A stretch of DNA of 64,000 nt from Chloroflexota bacterium (lineage in GTDB: Bacteria; Chloroflexota; Limnocylindria; Limnocylindrales; CSP1-4): NCBI GenBank assembly GCA_005883615.1, contig VBEC01000073.1:92522-156521 (forward strand), in the 5' to 3' direction. Positions 46,747 through 55,641 of the stretch are shown in pieces; the first letter of the stretch is position 1; each line of letters starts with the position of its first letter. The notes below the pieces were generated by a model. That model searched no databases. It saw only the letters and a list, made by a program, of their open reading frames with translations, and was not told the DNA's origin. The position numbers were made by a program, and so were the translations under genes.

Positions 46747-47277
46747 ATGACCAGCCAGAACGGTCGAGCGTTCAATGAGTGGCTGCGAGCTCAGCTCAAG
46801 GCCAAGAAGATGTCCCAGCGGCAGCTCGCCCAGCAGTCCGGAGTCGACCATTCCACGATCTCGCGATTGATCCGCGGAGATCGGATGCCATCTCTCGGGA
46901 CCGCGACCAAGCTCGCTCGCGGCCTCCGCGAGCTGCACGACGATGCCGACACGCCGCAGTACCTGGGCCTCATGTCGTCGGGTGCGCCGGCGAACCCCAC
47001 CGCTCGCGTCGAATACGCTCTCCGCGCCGACGATGTGCTCAGCGAGGGGCAGGTCCGCCAGATCATGGAGTACTACCTGGCTGTTCGGATGCGCCGTTTC
47101 GGCCGCAGCTATCAGCCCGGCGAAAGCGGTGACCGCACGACCGACCGACCGATGGCCCGACCTGCCGCCCCTTCCAGCCGGATGGGCGCTGGCGCGGTGG
47201 TTACCACAGGGACACGGATCGGCGGGATGCGACCGATGGGTCGGCCAACAGGCCGGACCGCAGGTCCTCGCTACTGA
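46747..47277 (+). CDS. XRE-family DNA-binding regulator
   Basis: The 176-aa protein has an N-terminal Cro/C1-type helix-turn-helix (MSQRQLAQQSGVDHSTISRL, then GDRMPSLGTATKLARGL) and a mid-segment helix (VLSEGQVRQIMEYYLAVRMRR split over two turns). Its tail is disordered and rich in Arg/Gly/Pro. Its target is unknown. It is a single gene, 211 bp after the previous one, ended by a strong hairpin terminator. No other gene is visible in that 211-bp space. Confidence 0.85.
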   Translation: MTSQNGRAFNEWLRAQLKAKKMSQRQLAQQSGVDHSTISRLIRGDRMPSLGTATKLARGLRELHDDADTPQYLGLMSSGAPANPTARVEYALRADDVLSEGQVRQIMEYYLAVRMRRFGRSYQPGESGDRTTDRPMARPAAPSSRMGAGAVVTTGTRIGGMRPMGRPTGRTAGPRY

Positions 47278-47349
47278 GGCCGGGCCTCGAATTCGAATTC
47301 TTCAGGGTGCGACCCGGTACGCCCTCCACGTCCGGGTCTCGGGGACAGC

Positions 47350-47379
47350 GAACGCCGGCTTTCGGGCCGGCGTTCGTTA
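47350..47379 (+). terminator. Terminator after the XRE gene
   Basis: A perfect 10-bp stem GAACGCCGGC/GCCGGCGTTC with a 6-base loop is followed by GTTATTGTG. It lies between convergent genes. Confidence 0.75.
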
Positions 47380-47418
47380 TTGTGTCCTCTGTCTTGTGGC
47401 TGTGATCGTGTGATCGAA

Positions 47419-49071
47419 TCAGGGTCTGGCGAGGTACACCGAGATCCAGCGCGCAGGAGCCGCCTGGAACCGATCGGCGAGGCCGAGCGATCCCCCGAAG
47501 CCGCGCAGAGTGGCCGCGAGTCGATCCTCGGCTGGGCCCTGGCAAGCCGCTCCGATCGCCTGCGTGAAGAGGCCGTCGCAGACGATCGCGAGTGAATCGA
47601 TGCGGCCCATCTGATCGGCCTGCTCCGGCTCGATCCGGCTGCCGATGCGCTCCAGCGGGTAGACGTACGCCTCGGCAGGCTTGAATGCCGGGAGGCTGCT
47701 GATCAGGCCGCGTCGATCGCCGGTGGTTTGATCGATGCGAATCGCCGCAGCCAGCGCGGCCGGATAACCGCCGTCGCGCGCGACCGGTGGCGGCTGGTGA
47801 ACGGTGTTCCAGGTCACGAGAGCCACCAGGGCGACTGAGGCGAGCGCAGGACCTGCTCCGGCGAATGGGATCCGGATCGTCCCTGGCCGAAGCGGGGGAC
47901 GGGCTTCCCACAGCCTGGCAACGCCAATCCCAACGATGACGACGATCAGTGGATCGAGGAACGCGTGGTAGTGGTCGACGGGCAGCCCCTGCACGACCGT
48001 CGCCAGCCCGGCCGTGCCGAGGCCCAGGGCGAGCGTGCTCCACAACAGGGTCAGGCCAAGCCAGCGAACGGCCGTGCGCTCTGTGGCGAGGGGCGCTCGC
48101 CATCGCCAGGCGATGATCCCGACAACGGCCGCAAGAGCGAGCAGGGCAGCGATCGGGGCGTCAGTGACGAGCCCGACGAGCGGCCAGGAGACCAACCGCA
48201 GCGCGGCAAAGACAACCCTGCTCAAGGGATCCAGGGCGACGGCCGAGCCGCCGGAGCGAAGGAACGCCAGCGCGTTGTTTGCCTCCTGCAAGTTCGTCTG
48301 CAGCTCATGCACGATCAGGGGAACGTACGAAGCGACGATGAGCGCGACCGAAGCAATCGCGACGCGAGCGACCGAGGGCCCCTGTCCCTCGCGTCTGGCG
48401 TCGGCCACCATGAGGGCTGCGAGCGGCGGCAGCATCACGATCCCGAGGACATGACACTGCATCGTCACCGCCATCCCTGCGGCTGCGACCAGCCACCAGC
48501 GCGCACTGTGCGTCGTCCAGGCGCGCCAGGCGCCGGCCAATGCGAAGGCCGAGGAGAGAGCAATCAGGTTCGGGTTCCAAATGAACGTGGAGCCCTCCAC
48601 GGCTGTCGCGGACACGCCCAGGAGGAGGGCTGCGGTCAGGCCAGCAAGCGGGCCGGCCATCGAGCGGGCCAGCCACCACGTGACCGCGACTGCAGCGACC
48701 CCGGACAGAGCGATCTCGCCGACCACCCAGGCCGGATCGCCGCCGCCCAGCCAGGCCGACGGCGCGAGGAGGTAGTAATAGAGGGCGCCGTGGTGGAAGT
48801 CCCCGATCGAGGTGGGCGGGCCCAGGAGCGGCCAGATGCCACTTCGGACAAAGCCTTCGAGCACGATCATGTCGTGGCCCTGGTCGGAATCCCACGTGCC
48901 GCGCGATGCCAGGTCGTGGAAGCGAAGCAAGACCGCCAGCGCGACGACCGCCACAAGGCCGAGAAGTTCCAGGGTCGTGTCGCCGGCCGACACGATCCGC
49001 GTCGCCACTCGGTTCGCTTTGGATCGCACGGTCGGAGATGGTAATGGCGCTTCGACAGCAGGCAGGTTCAC
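47419..49071 (-). CDS. ArnT/PMT-like membrane glycosyltransferase (GT39-type)
   Basis: The 550-aa protein has about 11 helices. An acidic first exterior loop follows helix 1 (LRFHDLASRGTWDSDQGHDM with the expected Asp residues), and there is a C-terminal exterior domain. This layout matches the dolichyl/undecaprenyl-phosphate-sugar-dependent GT-C enzymes. Acceptor and sugar are unknown. It overlaps the next upstream gene as ATGA and forms an operon with a GT87-like gene and nfo. Confidence 0.75.
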   Translation of the reverse strand: MNLPAVEAPLPSPTVRSKANRVATRIVSAGDTTLELLGLVAVVALAVLLRFHDLASRGTWDSDQGHDMIVLEGFVRSGIWPLLGPPTSIGDFHHGALYYYLLAPSAWLGGGDPAWVVGEIALSGVAAVAVTWWLARSMAGPLAGLTAALLLGVSATAVEGSTFIWNPNLIALSSAFALAGAWRAWTTHSARWWLVAAAGMAVTMQCHVLGIVMLPPLAALMVADARREGQGPSVARVAIASVALIVASYVPLIVHELQTNLQEANNALAFLRSGGSAVALDPLSRVVFAALRLVSWPLVGLVTDAPIAALLALAAVVGIIAWRWRAPLATERTAVRWLGLTLLWSTLALGLGTAGLATVVQGLPVDHYHAFLDPLIVVIVGIGVARLWEARPPLRPGTIRIPFAGAGPALASVALVALVTWNTVHQPPPVARDGGYPAALAAAIRIDQTTGDRRGLISSLPAFKPAEAYVYPLERIGSRIEPEQADQMGRIDSLAIVCDGLFTQAIGAACQGPAEDRLAATLRGFGGSLGLADRFQAAPARWISVYLARP

Positions 49072-49934
49072 TCTGCCCCGAGCAGGCCTCGCTCAGCTGG
49101 GAGACGTGTCCTCGAGATGCGGCGCCCAGGATCTTGAGGCCGAGTGCGCGACTGTCCGATCCAGGCGATGACGGGAGCCAGGGCCAGTGGCATGTTCAGC
49201 AGACTGTAGGTGAGGGGCGTGCCCACGTTGCGAACGACTGCGAGATATTCGGCCCAGAGGGCCCCGAATGGAACCGAAACCAACGCCAGAGCTCCGAGCG
49301 CGAGCCACCAGGCACGCCTTCTCGCTCCAAAGACTGCCAACGGGGCAAACGACGGCTTGAGCAGCACCACGACAAAAGGCCAACCAAATCGGAGGCCCAG
49401 GGCCACTGCCGCGGCAATCCACATGTCTGTATTCCCGGCGGCCAACGAGCCCGAGGTACGGGGCCAGAACGCGACGAGTCCGAGAATCGGCCAGACCCAG
49501 ACAACCGGCCGACAGCGCCACAGCCACCACGCCAGCGTGCCGAGCGGCAGAGCCCACCACAACACTGCGGGGAGCCAAAGGAAGGGAACCATCAGCAGCA
49601 TCGTTGTCGGGGGATAGAGGAAGTTCGTCTCGTCGAGGCTGAAACCCGGGACGAATTCCGCTGGCCAGTACGGTGAGCCAAGGTCGAGGAAGCGCCGGGC
49701 GCTCGCCAGGTACACCGTGAAGTCGCAGCCGACGATCCCCAAGCCGAGCCAGGCGCTCACGAGCCCGACGAGTTCTTCTACGGCGAGGATCAAGAGGGCG
49801 AGCGTCAAGCCGGCAGAAATGGCGGCCAGAACAGACCGGGGATTCACCTTCGTCCACTCGGGAACGAAGGGGAACCTCGCAGCCCGGGGTGCGCCCGAGT
49901 CGATTCGCACGATCGGTAGCCTACTTGGCCTCAC
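49068..49934 (-). CDS. GT87-like membrane glycosyltransferase, short form
   Basis: The 288-aa protein has seven or so helices and the GT87/DUF2029 pattern: DFTVYLASARRFLDLGSPYWP, YPPTTMLLMVPFLWLP and the late KPSFAPLAVFGARR. It resembles polyprenyl-phosphomannose-dependent mannosyltransferases but is shorter than the usual 350-430 aa and ends early after LNMPLALAPVIAW, so its C-terminal helices may be lost. Function is inferred from the fold only. Confidence 0.65.
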   Translation of the reverse strand: MRPSRLPIVRIDSGAPRAARFPFVPEWTKVNPRSVLAAISAGLTLALLILAVEELVGLVSAWLGLGIVGCDFTVYLASARRFLDLGSPYWPAEFVPGFSLDETNFLYPPTTMLLMVPFLWLPAVLWWALPLGTLAWWLWRCRPVVWVWPILGLVAFWPRTSGSLAAGNTDMWIAAAVALGLRFGWPFVVVLLKPSFAPLAVFGARRRAWWLALGALALVSVPFGALWAEYLAVVRNVGTPLTYSLLNMPLALAPVIAWIGQSRTRPQDPGRRISRTRLPAERGLLGAE

Positions 49935-50956
49935 TTGCGACAGACGTCCCTCTTTTGGACTGTCGTGCGGCTCTTGCGTGGCGCCGGAGGTACCGGTCTC
50001 CCACCCGTCCGGGCCGGCGCAGCCCGTTTCCGATCGCGCCGAAGCTCGAACGCCTCCGGCGGCAGCTCCGGAAGAGGCCGTCCCGCAACGAGATCGAGCG
50101 CGCGTGCCATGTTAATCGCGTCATAGCCCTCTTCCATGCCCGGGGTCTCGAGGTAGTAGGCGACGTGCGCAAGGGAGGGGTGGCAGAGCACCGCGCGCAG
50201 CCCCGCCGGCCCGATCCGACCCGCCCCGAGATGCTCGTGGCGGTCCGACCGCGACGCCAAGTCGGATTTCGTGTCGTTGAGATGCACCATCACGAGACGA
50301 TCCAGGCCGATGAGGCGGTCGAACGCCTCGATCACGCTGCCGACGACCTCCGGACTGGAGATCTCGTAGCCCGCTCCCCACAGATGAGCCGTATCGAGGC
50401 AGAACGCCACCCTGGCTGCGTTGGCTCCTCGCGCCTCGATCGCTTCGCCGATGTTCGCGAGCTCCTCGACCGTCGCCCCTATGCCGAATCCTCCGCCCGC
50501 GGAGTTCTCGATCACCAGCCGGGGCGTATCCGGGGTCGCGTCGATTTCGCCCAGCACGAGCTCCACGCCTTCCGCGATTCGCTTCGTGCCAGCCTCGATG
50601 CCCGATCCCATATGCGAACCGGCGTGGACGTTCACGAAGCGCGCCCCGTACTCGTGGCCCGCGATCATCTCCTGGCCGAGGACGGCGACCGACCGCTCGA
50701 AGAAGTCCTTCTCCGGGCCGGCCAGGTTCACCAGGTACGCAGCATGAATCGCAAGCGGTCGGATATCGAGGTCGACCAGGCGCCGGCGGAACTCGGGAAG
50801 CCCTCGCGGAGGGACACTTCGACGCCGCCATGCAGTAGGGTTATCGGCGAAGACCTGCAGCGCGGAAGCGCCGATCTGGTGCGCTCGTTCGACTGCCTTC
50901 ACCATGCCCCCGCCGAGCGGCAGGTGCGCACCGAGCCGTCGGCCGTCGGGGAGCAT
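49931..50956 (-). CDS. nfo: Endonuclease IV-type AP endonuclease
   Basis: The 341-aa TIM-barrel protein has the metal-ligand motifs of endonuclease IV: RLGAHLPLGGG, LAIHAAYLVNLA, VNVHAGSHMGSG, LVIENSAGGG, CLDTAHLWGAGY and VHLNDTKSDLASRSDRHEH. It cleaves abasic sites in base-excision repair. A Pro/Arg/Lys-rich tail of about 50 residues is unusual. The ATG at 50956 has no Shine-Dalgarno; TAGCAT ends 6 bases upstream. The promoter faces that of the ArsR gene. Confidence 0.95.
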   Translation of the reverse strand: MLPDGRRLGAHLPLGGGMVKAVERAHQIGASALQVFADNPTAWRRRSVPPRGLPEFRRRLVDLDIRPLAIHAAYLVNLAGPEKDFFERSVAVLGQEMIAGHEYGARFVNVHAGSHMGSGIEAGTKRIAEGVELVLGEIDATPDTPRLVIENSAGGGFGIGATVEELANIGEAIEARGANAARVAFCLDTAHLWGAGYEISSPEVVGSVIEAFDRLIGLDRLVMVHLNDTKSDLASRSDRHEHLGAGRIGPAGLRAVLCHPSLAHVAYYLETPGMEEGYDAINMARALDLVAGRPLPELPPEAFELRRDRKRAAPARTGGRPVPPAPRKSRTTVQKRDVCRK

Positions 50957-50962
50957 GCCCGG

Positions 50963-50968
50963 ATGCTA
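50963..50968 (-). promoter_or_regulatory. nfo: -10 box of nfo, leaderless arrangement
   Basis: TAGCAT on the minus strand ends 6 bases before the nfo ATG. No Shine-Dalgarno is present. The -35 position falls inside the arsR operator palindrome. Confidence 0.45.
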
Positions 50969-50981
50969 GCGCATGGGGCGG

Positions 50982-51003
50982 TGATTTGACAGTCATCAAA
51001 TCA
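50982..51003. promoter_or_regulatory. Palindromic operator of the ArsR regulator
   Basis: TGATTTGA and TCAAATCA form a perfect 8-bp inverted repeat with a 6-base spacer. It overlaps the consensus -35 TTGACA (50986-50991) of the arsR promoter and the -35 zone of nfo, so binding would block both divergent promoters. Confidence 0.7.
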
Positions 51004-51013
51004 GGAATACGAT
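50986..51013 (+). promoter_or_regulatory. arsR promoter, leaderless arrangement
   Basis: TTGACA (50986-50991) and TACGAT (51008-51013) are 16 bp apart. The -10 ends 7 bases before the ATG at 51021, so the transcript should start at the start codon; no Shine-Dalgarno is present. Confidence 0.65.
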
Positions 51014-51020
51014 TCCAGCG

Positions 51021-51611
51021 ATGGACCACGACCTCCTGGTGACCCTCAAGGCGCTGTCCGACGCGTCGCGTCTGCGGATCGTCGGCCTGCTGGCGGCGCG
51101 ACCGGCCGCGGTTGAAGAGCTCGCCGAGAATCTCGCGCTCGCGCCGGGCACCGTCGTGCACCATTTGAAGCGGCTATCCGCCGCCGGGTTGGTCGAGTCA
51201 CGCCCGCGGCGCCCTTACGTCGAGTACGCCCTCAAGGTCGACCGACTTCACCAAGTGGGCCGGATGCTGGACCAGATGGAGCGCGGGTCGGAGCAGGAGG
51301 CCCACCTGCCCGGGCCCTCGGGCGAGCCGCTGCCCGCGTTCGAGGCCAAGGTCCTCCGGAGCTTCTTCGAGGGCGGTCGGCTCGTCTCCATTCCCGCGCA
51401 CGAGAAGAAGCGCCTCGTCGTCCTCGAGTACCTCCGGGATCGCTGCTTTTCCGAGGACCAGGTGTACGCGGAGAAGCAGGTCAACGAGTGCCTTGCCCTG
51501 TACCACGCCGATGTCGCCTCGCTGCGACGCTACATGGTCGATGCAGGGCTCATGACTCGGAATGCCGGGAAGTACCGACGTCCGACTTTGAGCGTCCCGA
51601 TGCCGGGGTAG
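51021..51611 (+). CDS. ArsR-family regulator with DUF2087 domain
   Basis: The 196-aa protein has an N-terminal winged helix (LSDASRLRIVGLLAARPAAV, then HHLKRLSAAGLVESRPRRP) and a C-terminal DUF2087 domain (KKRLVVLEYLRDRCFSEDQV, VYAEKQVNECLALYHADVA and RYMVDAGLMTRNAGKYRR). No Cys pair for metal sensing is visible, so the ligand is unknown. It is a single gene divergent from nfo, with an operator on its own promoter. Confidence 0.88.
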   Translation: MDHDLLVTLKALSDASRLRIVGLLAARPAAVEELAENLALAPGTVVHHLKRLSAAGLVESRPRRPYVEYALKVDRLHQVGRMLDQMERGSEQEAHLPGPSGEPLPAFEAKVLRSFFEGGRLVSIPAHEKKRLVVLEYLRDRCFSEDQVYAEKQVNECLALYHADVASLRRYMVDAGLMTRNAGKYRRPTLSVPMPG

Positions 51612-51646
51612 CTCCTGGAGCTATACCTCGAGCCAGGGCAGCGCGT

Positions 51647-52273
51647 TCAGGGCGTGCTCATCCTTGAGCGGGATCGTCGATCCTTCGCCGGCCGCGCGCC
51701 GTTACTCGGAGGCGTGTAGTCGCCGCCCAAAATCGGCTCGATCAACCCGTAGTCGCCGTCCTTGCGACGATACAGGACGTTCAGGCGCTCAGATTCCGCA
51801 TTGACGAACAGGAAGAAGCTGTGGCCGAGCTCCTCCATCTCGGCGACAGCGTCCTCTTCGAACATCGGCTCGATGCCGAAGCGCTTCGTCTTCACGATCC
51901 GCCGCTCATGCCCGTCTTCGGCAGTGCCGTCGGCGATGCGGCGAAGGATCTGTTTCTCGGCCTCAGGGCGAGCTCGAAGCCGCGGCTTCTCCTTGAATTC
52001 GACCGCCTGGCGTTCGACCTTGTCGACGACCGTGTCGATGCCCGCCTGATGGGTCAGGCCCGTCGCATGACTGCGCAGCGTCTGCCCATCGATGACGAGC
52101 GTCACCTCGACGATCTGCGAGTCGGTTGAGCTCCGATGGTGCTCGACCGAGAGCTCGACGATGGCGTCGGTCCGGTCGTCGAGGAGGCGCTCGATGCGCT
52201 TGAAGCGTCGCTCGGCATACCTGCGAACCCGATCGGTGACCTCGAAGTTCTTGCCCTTGACGATCGTCCTCAC
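51647..52273 (-). CDS. hpf: Ribosome hibernation factor, long HPF form
   Basis: The 208-aa protein has an N-terminal HPF/YfiA domain (TIVKGKNFEVTDRVRRYAE) and a C-terminal dimerisation domain (RIVKTKRFGIEPMFEEDAV, LGHSFFLFVNAES, VLYRRKDGDYGLIEP). The long form makes 100S dimers directly. GTG 52273 has GGAGG 6-7 bases upstream. The C-terminal tail is charged. The 164 bp upstream hold no gene. Confidence 0.96.
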   Translation of the reverse strand: MRTIVKGKNFEVTDRVRRYAERRFKRIERLLDDRTDAIVELSVEHHRSSTDSQIVEVTLVIDGQTLRSHATGLTHQAGIDTVVDKVERQAVEFKEKPRLRARPEAEKQILRRIADGTAEDGHERRIVKTKRFGIEPMFEEDAVAEMEELGHSFFLFVNAESERLNVLYRRKDGDYGLIEPILGGDYTPPSNGARPAKDRRSRSRMSTP

Positions 52274-52437
52274 GGAAGACCTCCGAGAAGCCTCTGGTAC
52301 GAGGCTCGTCGCCGGGCGGGGCCAGGTAACGAGGCCCGGGCGAGGCGCGTACCGAGCTGGTCTATGGGCCCGTCACGCCTCCGAGTATAGACCGGAATTG
52401 CCCCGATCTCGACCGTCGAGCAGGCGTCAGGAGTTGC

Positions 52438-53142
52438 TCATCGCTCCCGCGCAACAGTGACCGCTGAGACGCCAAGCGCACCGGCCGCGAGCAGGACCCG
52501 AGCGCACTCGGCTAGCGTCGCGCCCGTCGTCACGACGTCGTCCACGAGGAGGATCCAGCGTCCCTCGACATCCACTGCGCCATCCGTCTGGCGAGAGGCT
52601 ATCTCGAATGCACCGGCAACGTTCGCGGCTCGATCGCCCCGGCCGAGCTCGTACTGCGCCCTTGTCACGCGAGCTCGCCGGAGCAGGTCGGCAGTCGGCA
52701 TGTGCAGCGTCCGCCCGACGACCCCTGCCAGCAGCTGGGCCTGGTCGTAACCCCGTTGCCTGCCCCGCTCTTCGTGGACTGGGACATGGGCGAGGAGATC
52801 TGCTCCAACGCCCGCCGCCCGCCAGCGCCGCGCGGCTGCCCGGCCGAGTGGCTCGGTCAGGCGACGTTCCCCGGCGTACTTCAGCTGGTGAAGAGCACGG
52901 CGGGCAACACCCGTGAACGGCGCGCACCACTCGAGCTGCAGGAGCGGACTCGGGATCTCCGACGGCAGGCCGATGGAAATTCCGGCGGGAGTGCCGTCGC
53001 GCCGATAGAAGGCCGGCAGGCAGCCCGGGCAGATCGCACTGCCCTCGACGCCACAACCAGGGCAGGCGGCCGGCAACGCCGCGTCAAGCAATCGTGTCCC
53101 GAGGCGGCCCAGATGGAGCTCACCGCCTATCCACCTGCTCAA
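52438..53142 (-). CDS. comF: ComF-family amidophosphoribosyltransferase-like protein
   Basis: The 234-aa protein has an N-terminal zinc finger (CPGCGVEGSAICPGCLPAF), HQLKYAGERRL and the PRTase motif ILLVDDVVTTGATLAEC. ComF proteins are linked to DNA uptake in competent bacteria, but many lineages without competence carry it. No comEA/comEC lies here. Confidence 0.9.
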   Translation of the reverse strand: MSRWIGGELHLGRLGTRLLDAALPAACPGCGVEGSAICPGCLPAFYRRDGTPAGISIGLPSEIPSPLLQLEWCAPFTGVARRALHQLKYAGERRLTEPLGRAAARRWRAAGVGADLLAHVPVHEERGRQRGYDQAQLLAGVVGRTLHMPTADLLRRARVTRAQYELGRGDRAANVAGAFEIASRQTDGAVDVEGRWILLVDDVVTTGATLAECARVLLAAGALGVSAVTVARER

Positions 53143-53219
53143 GCGATGATCCTCGCATCGAGCACTTCACCGGCAATTGCGTGGCGCACCGTTGGGACTG
53201 CCGAGGGCGCCAGATCTGG

Positions 53220-53594
53220 CTAGCTTGCGGGCTCCAGCTGGATTTGGTCGCCCAGCTCCGCGCCAGAGCTCGCGATCGTGCCGGCAGGGAGCTCCAGCAC
53301 GCCGTCGGCTCCCCGGACGAACCAGACGATGCCGGTCCAAGGTCGAAGGGCCTGCCGAAGGCCGACGATCGGGCGCAAACCGTCGCGCCCAGGGCGGCCG
53401 AGGAACAGGCAGTCGATGGGAAAGCGCATGAACATCATGTGGATGCCGTTGCTGCCCGGCAGCCACAGGGCCTCGCCGGGCGGCAGGCTGGGACGCCCCA
53501 TGAGGCCCCGAAACTTCCCGAGCAGGGAGGGCGCCTCCTCCACCTGGTTGGCGACCAGCGCTCCGCGAGTCAGGTTTCGGGCGGCGAGGGTCAC
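53220..53594 (-). CDS. DUF192 protein
   Basis: The 124-aa protein has the DUF192 pattern: LGKFRGLMGRPSLPPGEALW, the central MMFMRFPIDCLFL, and VLELPAGTI. No signal peptide is seen. Function is unknown; it lies between comF and tadC on the same strand. Confidence 0.85.
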   Translation of the reverse strand: MTLAARNLTRGALVANQVEEAPSLLGKFRGLMGRPSLPPGEALWLPGSNGIHMMFMRFPIDCLFLGRPGRDGLRPIVGLRQALRPWTGIVWFVRGADGVLELPAGTIASSGAELGDQIQLEPAS

Positions 53595-53675
53595 GTGTGC
53601 GCCAGGATCAACGAGGAAGGTTTTCGAGCCGGTCGGGCCGCTTCACGATGGGACGTTGCCGGTTGGATGCCGAGG

Positions 53676-54602
53676 CTACTTGGTTCCCAGGTTCTGGACG
53701 ATCAGGATGACTGCCGGGCCAAGGATCACGATGAACAGCGAGGGGAAGATGCAGCCCACCAGGGGGAAGAGCATCTTGATCGGGGCCTTGGCTGCCATTT
53801 CCTCGGCGCGCTGGCGACGTTCGATTCGAAGCTGCTCTGACTGGACCTGGAGCACCTTCGAGATCGAAACACCAAGCTGCTCGGCCTGGATGATGGCTCC
53901 GATGAAGTTCGTGAGCGGCACGACCTCGGTCCGCGGGATGATGTCGCGAAGCGCCTCACGTCGGGCCTTGCCGACCCGGACCTCAGCCAGCGCCCGGCGG
54001 AACTCTTCGGTCAACGGGCCCTGGAGCTTCTCCACGACCTTGCCGAGGGCGGCGTCGAAGCCGAGGCCGGCTCGCACGGAGATCGTGAGGAGATCGAGGG
54101 CATCCGGGATCTGCAGCAGGATCAGGTGCTGGCGTTTGCGGACGCGGCGTCCGAGCCAGAACTCGGGGGCGATGTAGCCGATCCCGATCCCGACCGCGCC
54201 GAGCGCGATGCCCATGCCGACACTCTTTTCCAGGACGAAGAAGATCAGGAAGAACACCACCCCAAACACGATCGCCGAGACAGCCTTGATGCCGAGCCAG
54301 TCGGCGACGCGCAGGTCCCCGGGATTACCTGCGAGGGCGAGCCGCTTCTGGGTGCGTTCGGCGAATGATGCGGAGGTCACCCTAGAAACAGAACCCGACA
54401 GGCGTCCGGCGAGTGGCCGCAGCGTCCGCTCGATGAACGGCTGCTGCAGCTCCAGCTCTTCGAGATTTCGCGCCTGCATCGTGCCGAGCTGCGTCAATCG
54501 GGCTTGAACAGGATCGACCGCCGTATTGCCGGCGAAGCCAATGAACAGCAGCAGCACGGCTCCTGCGGCGGCCGCGGCGACCAGGAGAGGCACGACAGGC
54601 AT
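53676..54602 (-). CDS. tadC: Tad pilus inner-membrane protein TadC
   Basis: The 308-aa protein has a membrane helix at each end and a T2SSF domain (DALDLLTISVRAGLGFDAAL, LTNFIGAIIQAEQLGVSISK and QRRQRAEEMAAKAPIKMLFP split by turns). With TadB it forms the platform for pilin assembly. It starts 4 bp after tadB. Confidence 0.92.
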   Translation of the reverse strand: MPVVPLLVAAAAAGAVLLLFIGFAGNTAVDPVQARLTQLGTMQARNLEELELQQPFIERTLRPLAGRLSGSVSRVTSASFAERTQKRLALAGNPGDLRVADWLGIKAVSAIVFGVVFFLIFFVLEKSVGMGIALGAVGIGIGYIAPEFWLGRRVRKRQHLILLQIPDALDLLTISVRAGLGFDAALGKVVEKLQGPLTEEFRRALAEVRVGKARREALRDIIPRTEVVPLTNFIGAIIQAEQLGVSISKVLQVQSEQLRIERRQRAEEMAAKAPIKMLFPLVGCIFPSLFIVILGPAVILIVQNLGTK

Positions 54603-54606
54603 GGCG

Positions 54607-55617
54607 CTAGACCTCGATGTCCACGATGCGGCGGATCAGCATGAAGCCGACGAACATCATGAATCCACCAAACGCGAGGATGATGACTCCCGCAGGGAGG
54701 CTGAGGATCTCAGGCGGCTTTTCGAACATCGGCTTCAGGAAGTTGGGTGCGGCCACGAACAGGAAGCCCACGAGGGCGATCGGCAGGAACCCGACGACAT
54801 AGCCCGAAAGGCGCTGCTGCGCCGTCAGGGTCCGGATTTCGCCCTTGATCCGGACGCGTTCGCGGATGGTGAACGCGATCGAGTCGAGGATCTCGGCCAG
54901 GTTGCCACCGACCGTGTGCTGGATGGATATGGCCGTCGCCATCAGCTCGAGGTCGTCCGACTTGACGCGCCTGACCATGTTCTCGAGCGCCGCTTCGAAC
55001 GGCAGGCCGAGGTTGACCTCGCGAATGACGCGCGCGAATTCGGTTGAGATCGGCGGCCGCGACTCGCGAACCACGAGCTCGATGGCCTGAAGGAACGAGG
55101 AACCGGCGCGCAGTGCGTTGGCGATAAGGGTGATCGTATCCGGCAGCTGTTTGTTGAACGCGCCCAGCCGGCCACCCTTCCGGCGGTTCAGCCAGAGACG
55201 CGGCAGGAAGAAGCCGACGAAAGCGCCGACCAGCAGCGCGATTGGCGAGCCCAGCGCCGGGAAGACGACGCCGAGCACCAGGAAGAGGATCGGAATCCCC
55301 ACGACCGCCCCGGCCCAGATGAACAGGTACTCGCTGACCTTGAGCTTGAGGTCGGCTCGAGCAAGCTCGCGCGAGAGGTTGGCACCGAAATCGCGACCCT
55401 CGACCACCTTGTTGAGCTGGGCCAGTGCGGCGCTCTGGGCGATGAGATCGGAGATCGGCCCCTGGCCCGTGGATACCTTGGGGGAATCCTGCTTTCCGGA
55501 GGCATAGCGCTCCAGGCGACTGCTGATGCCGGAGCCGCTCCCGGACGTCGCGATCCCTATGGCGATCACGATGATCGCGAGCGCGGCGACGCCCGCAACG
55601 ACAAGCGTCTGGTTCAC
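54607..55617 (-). CDS. tadB: Tad pilus inner-membrane protein TadB
   Basis: The 336-aa protein has four helices and a T2SSF domain (LPDTITLIANALRAGSSFLQ, ISIQHTVGGNLAEILDSIA). GTG 55617 has AGGAG upstream. It lies between tadA and tadC, the standard Tad order. Confidence 0.93.
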   Translation of the reverse strand: MNQTLVVAGVAALAIIVIAIGIATSGSGSGISSRLERYASGKQDSPKVSTGQGPISDLIAQSAALAQLNKVVEGRDFGANLSRELARADLKLKVSEYLFIWAGAVVGIPILFLVLGVVFPALGSPIALLVGAFVGFFLPRLWLNRRKGGRLGAFNKQLPDTITLIANALRAGSSFLQAIELVVRESRPPISTEFARVIREVNLGLPFEAALENMVRRVKSDDLELMATAISIQHTVGGNLAEILDSIAFTIRERVRIKGEIRTLTAQQRLSGYVVGFLPIALVGFLFVAAPNFLKPMFEKPPEILSLPAGVIILAFGGFMMFVGFMLIRRIVDIEV

Positions 55618-55641
55618 CGCAACGTCTCCTTCTGCACCGGG

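Noticed and set aside
51609..51623. Palindrome TAGCTCC-T-GGAGCTA between arsR and hpf, considered as a terminator
   Set aside because: The one-base centre cannot form a hairpin loop and no T run follows; it may be chance or a protein site.
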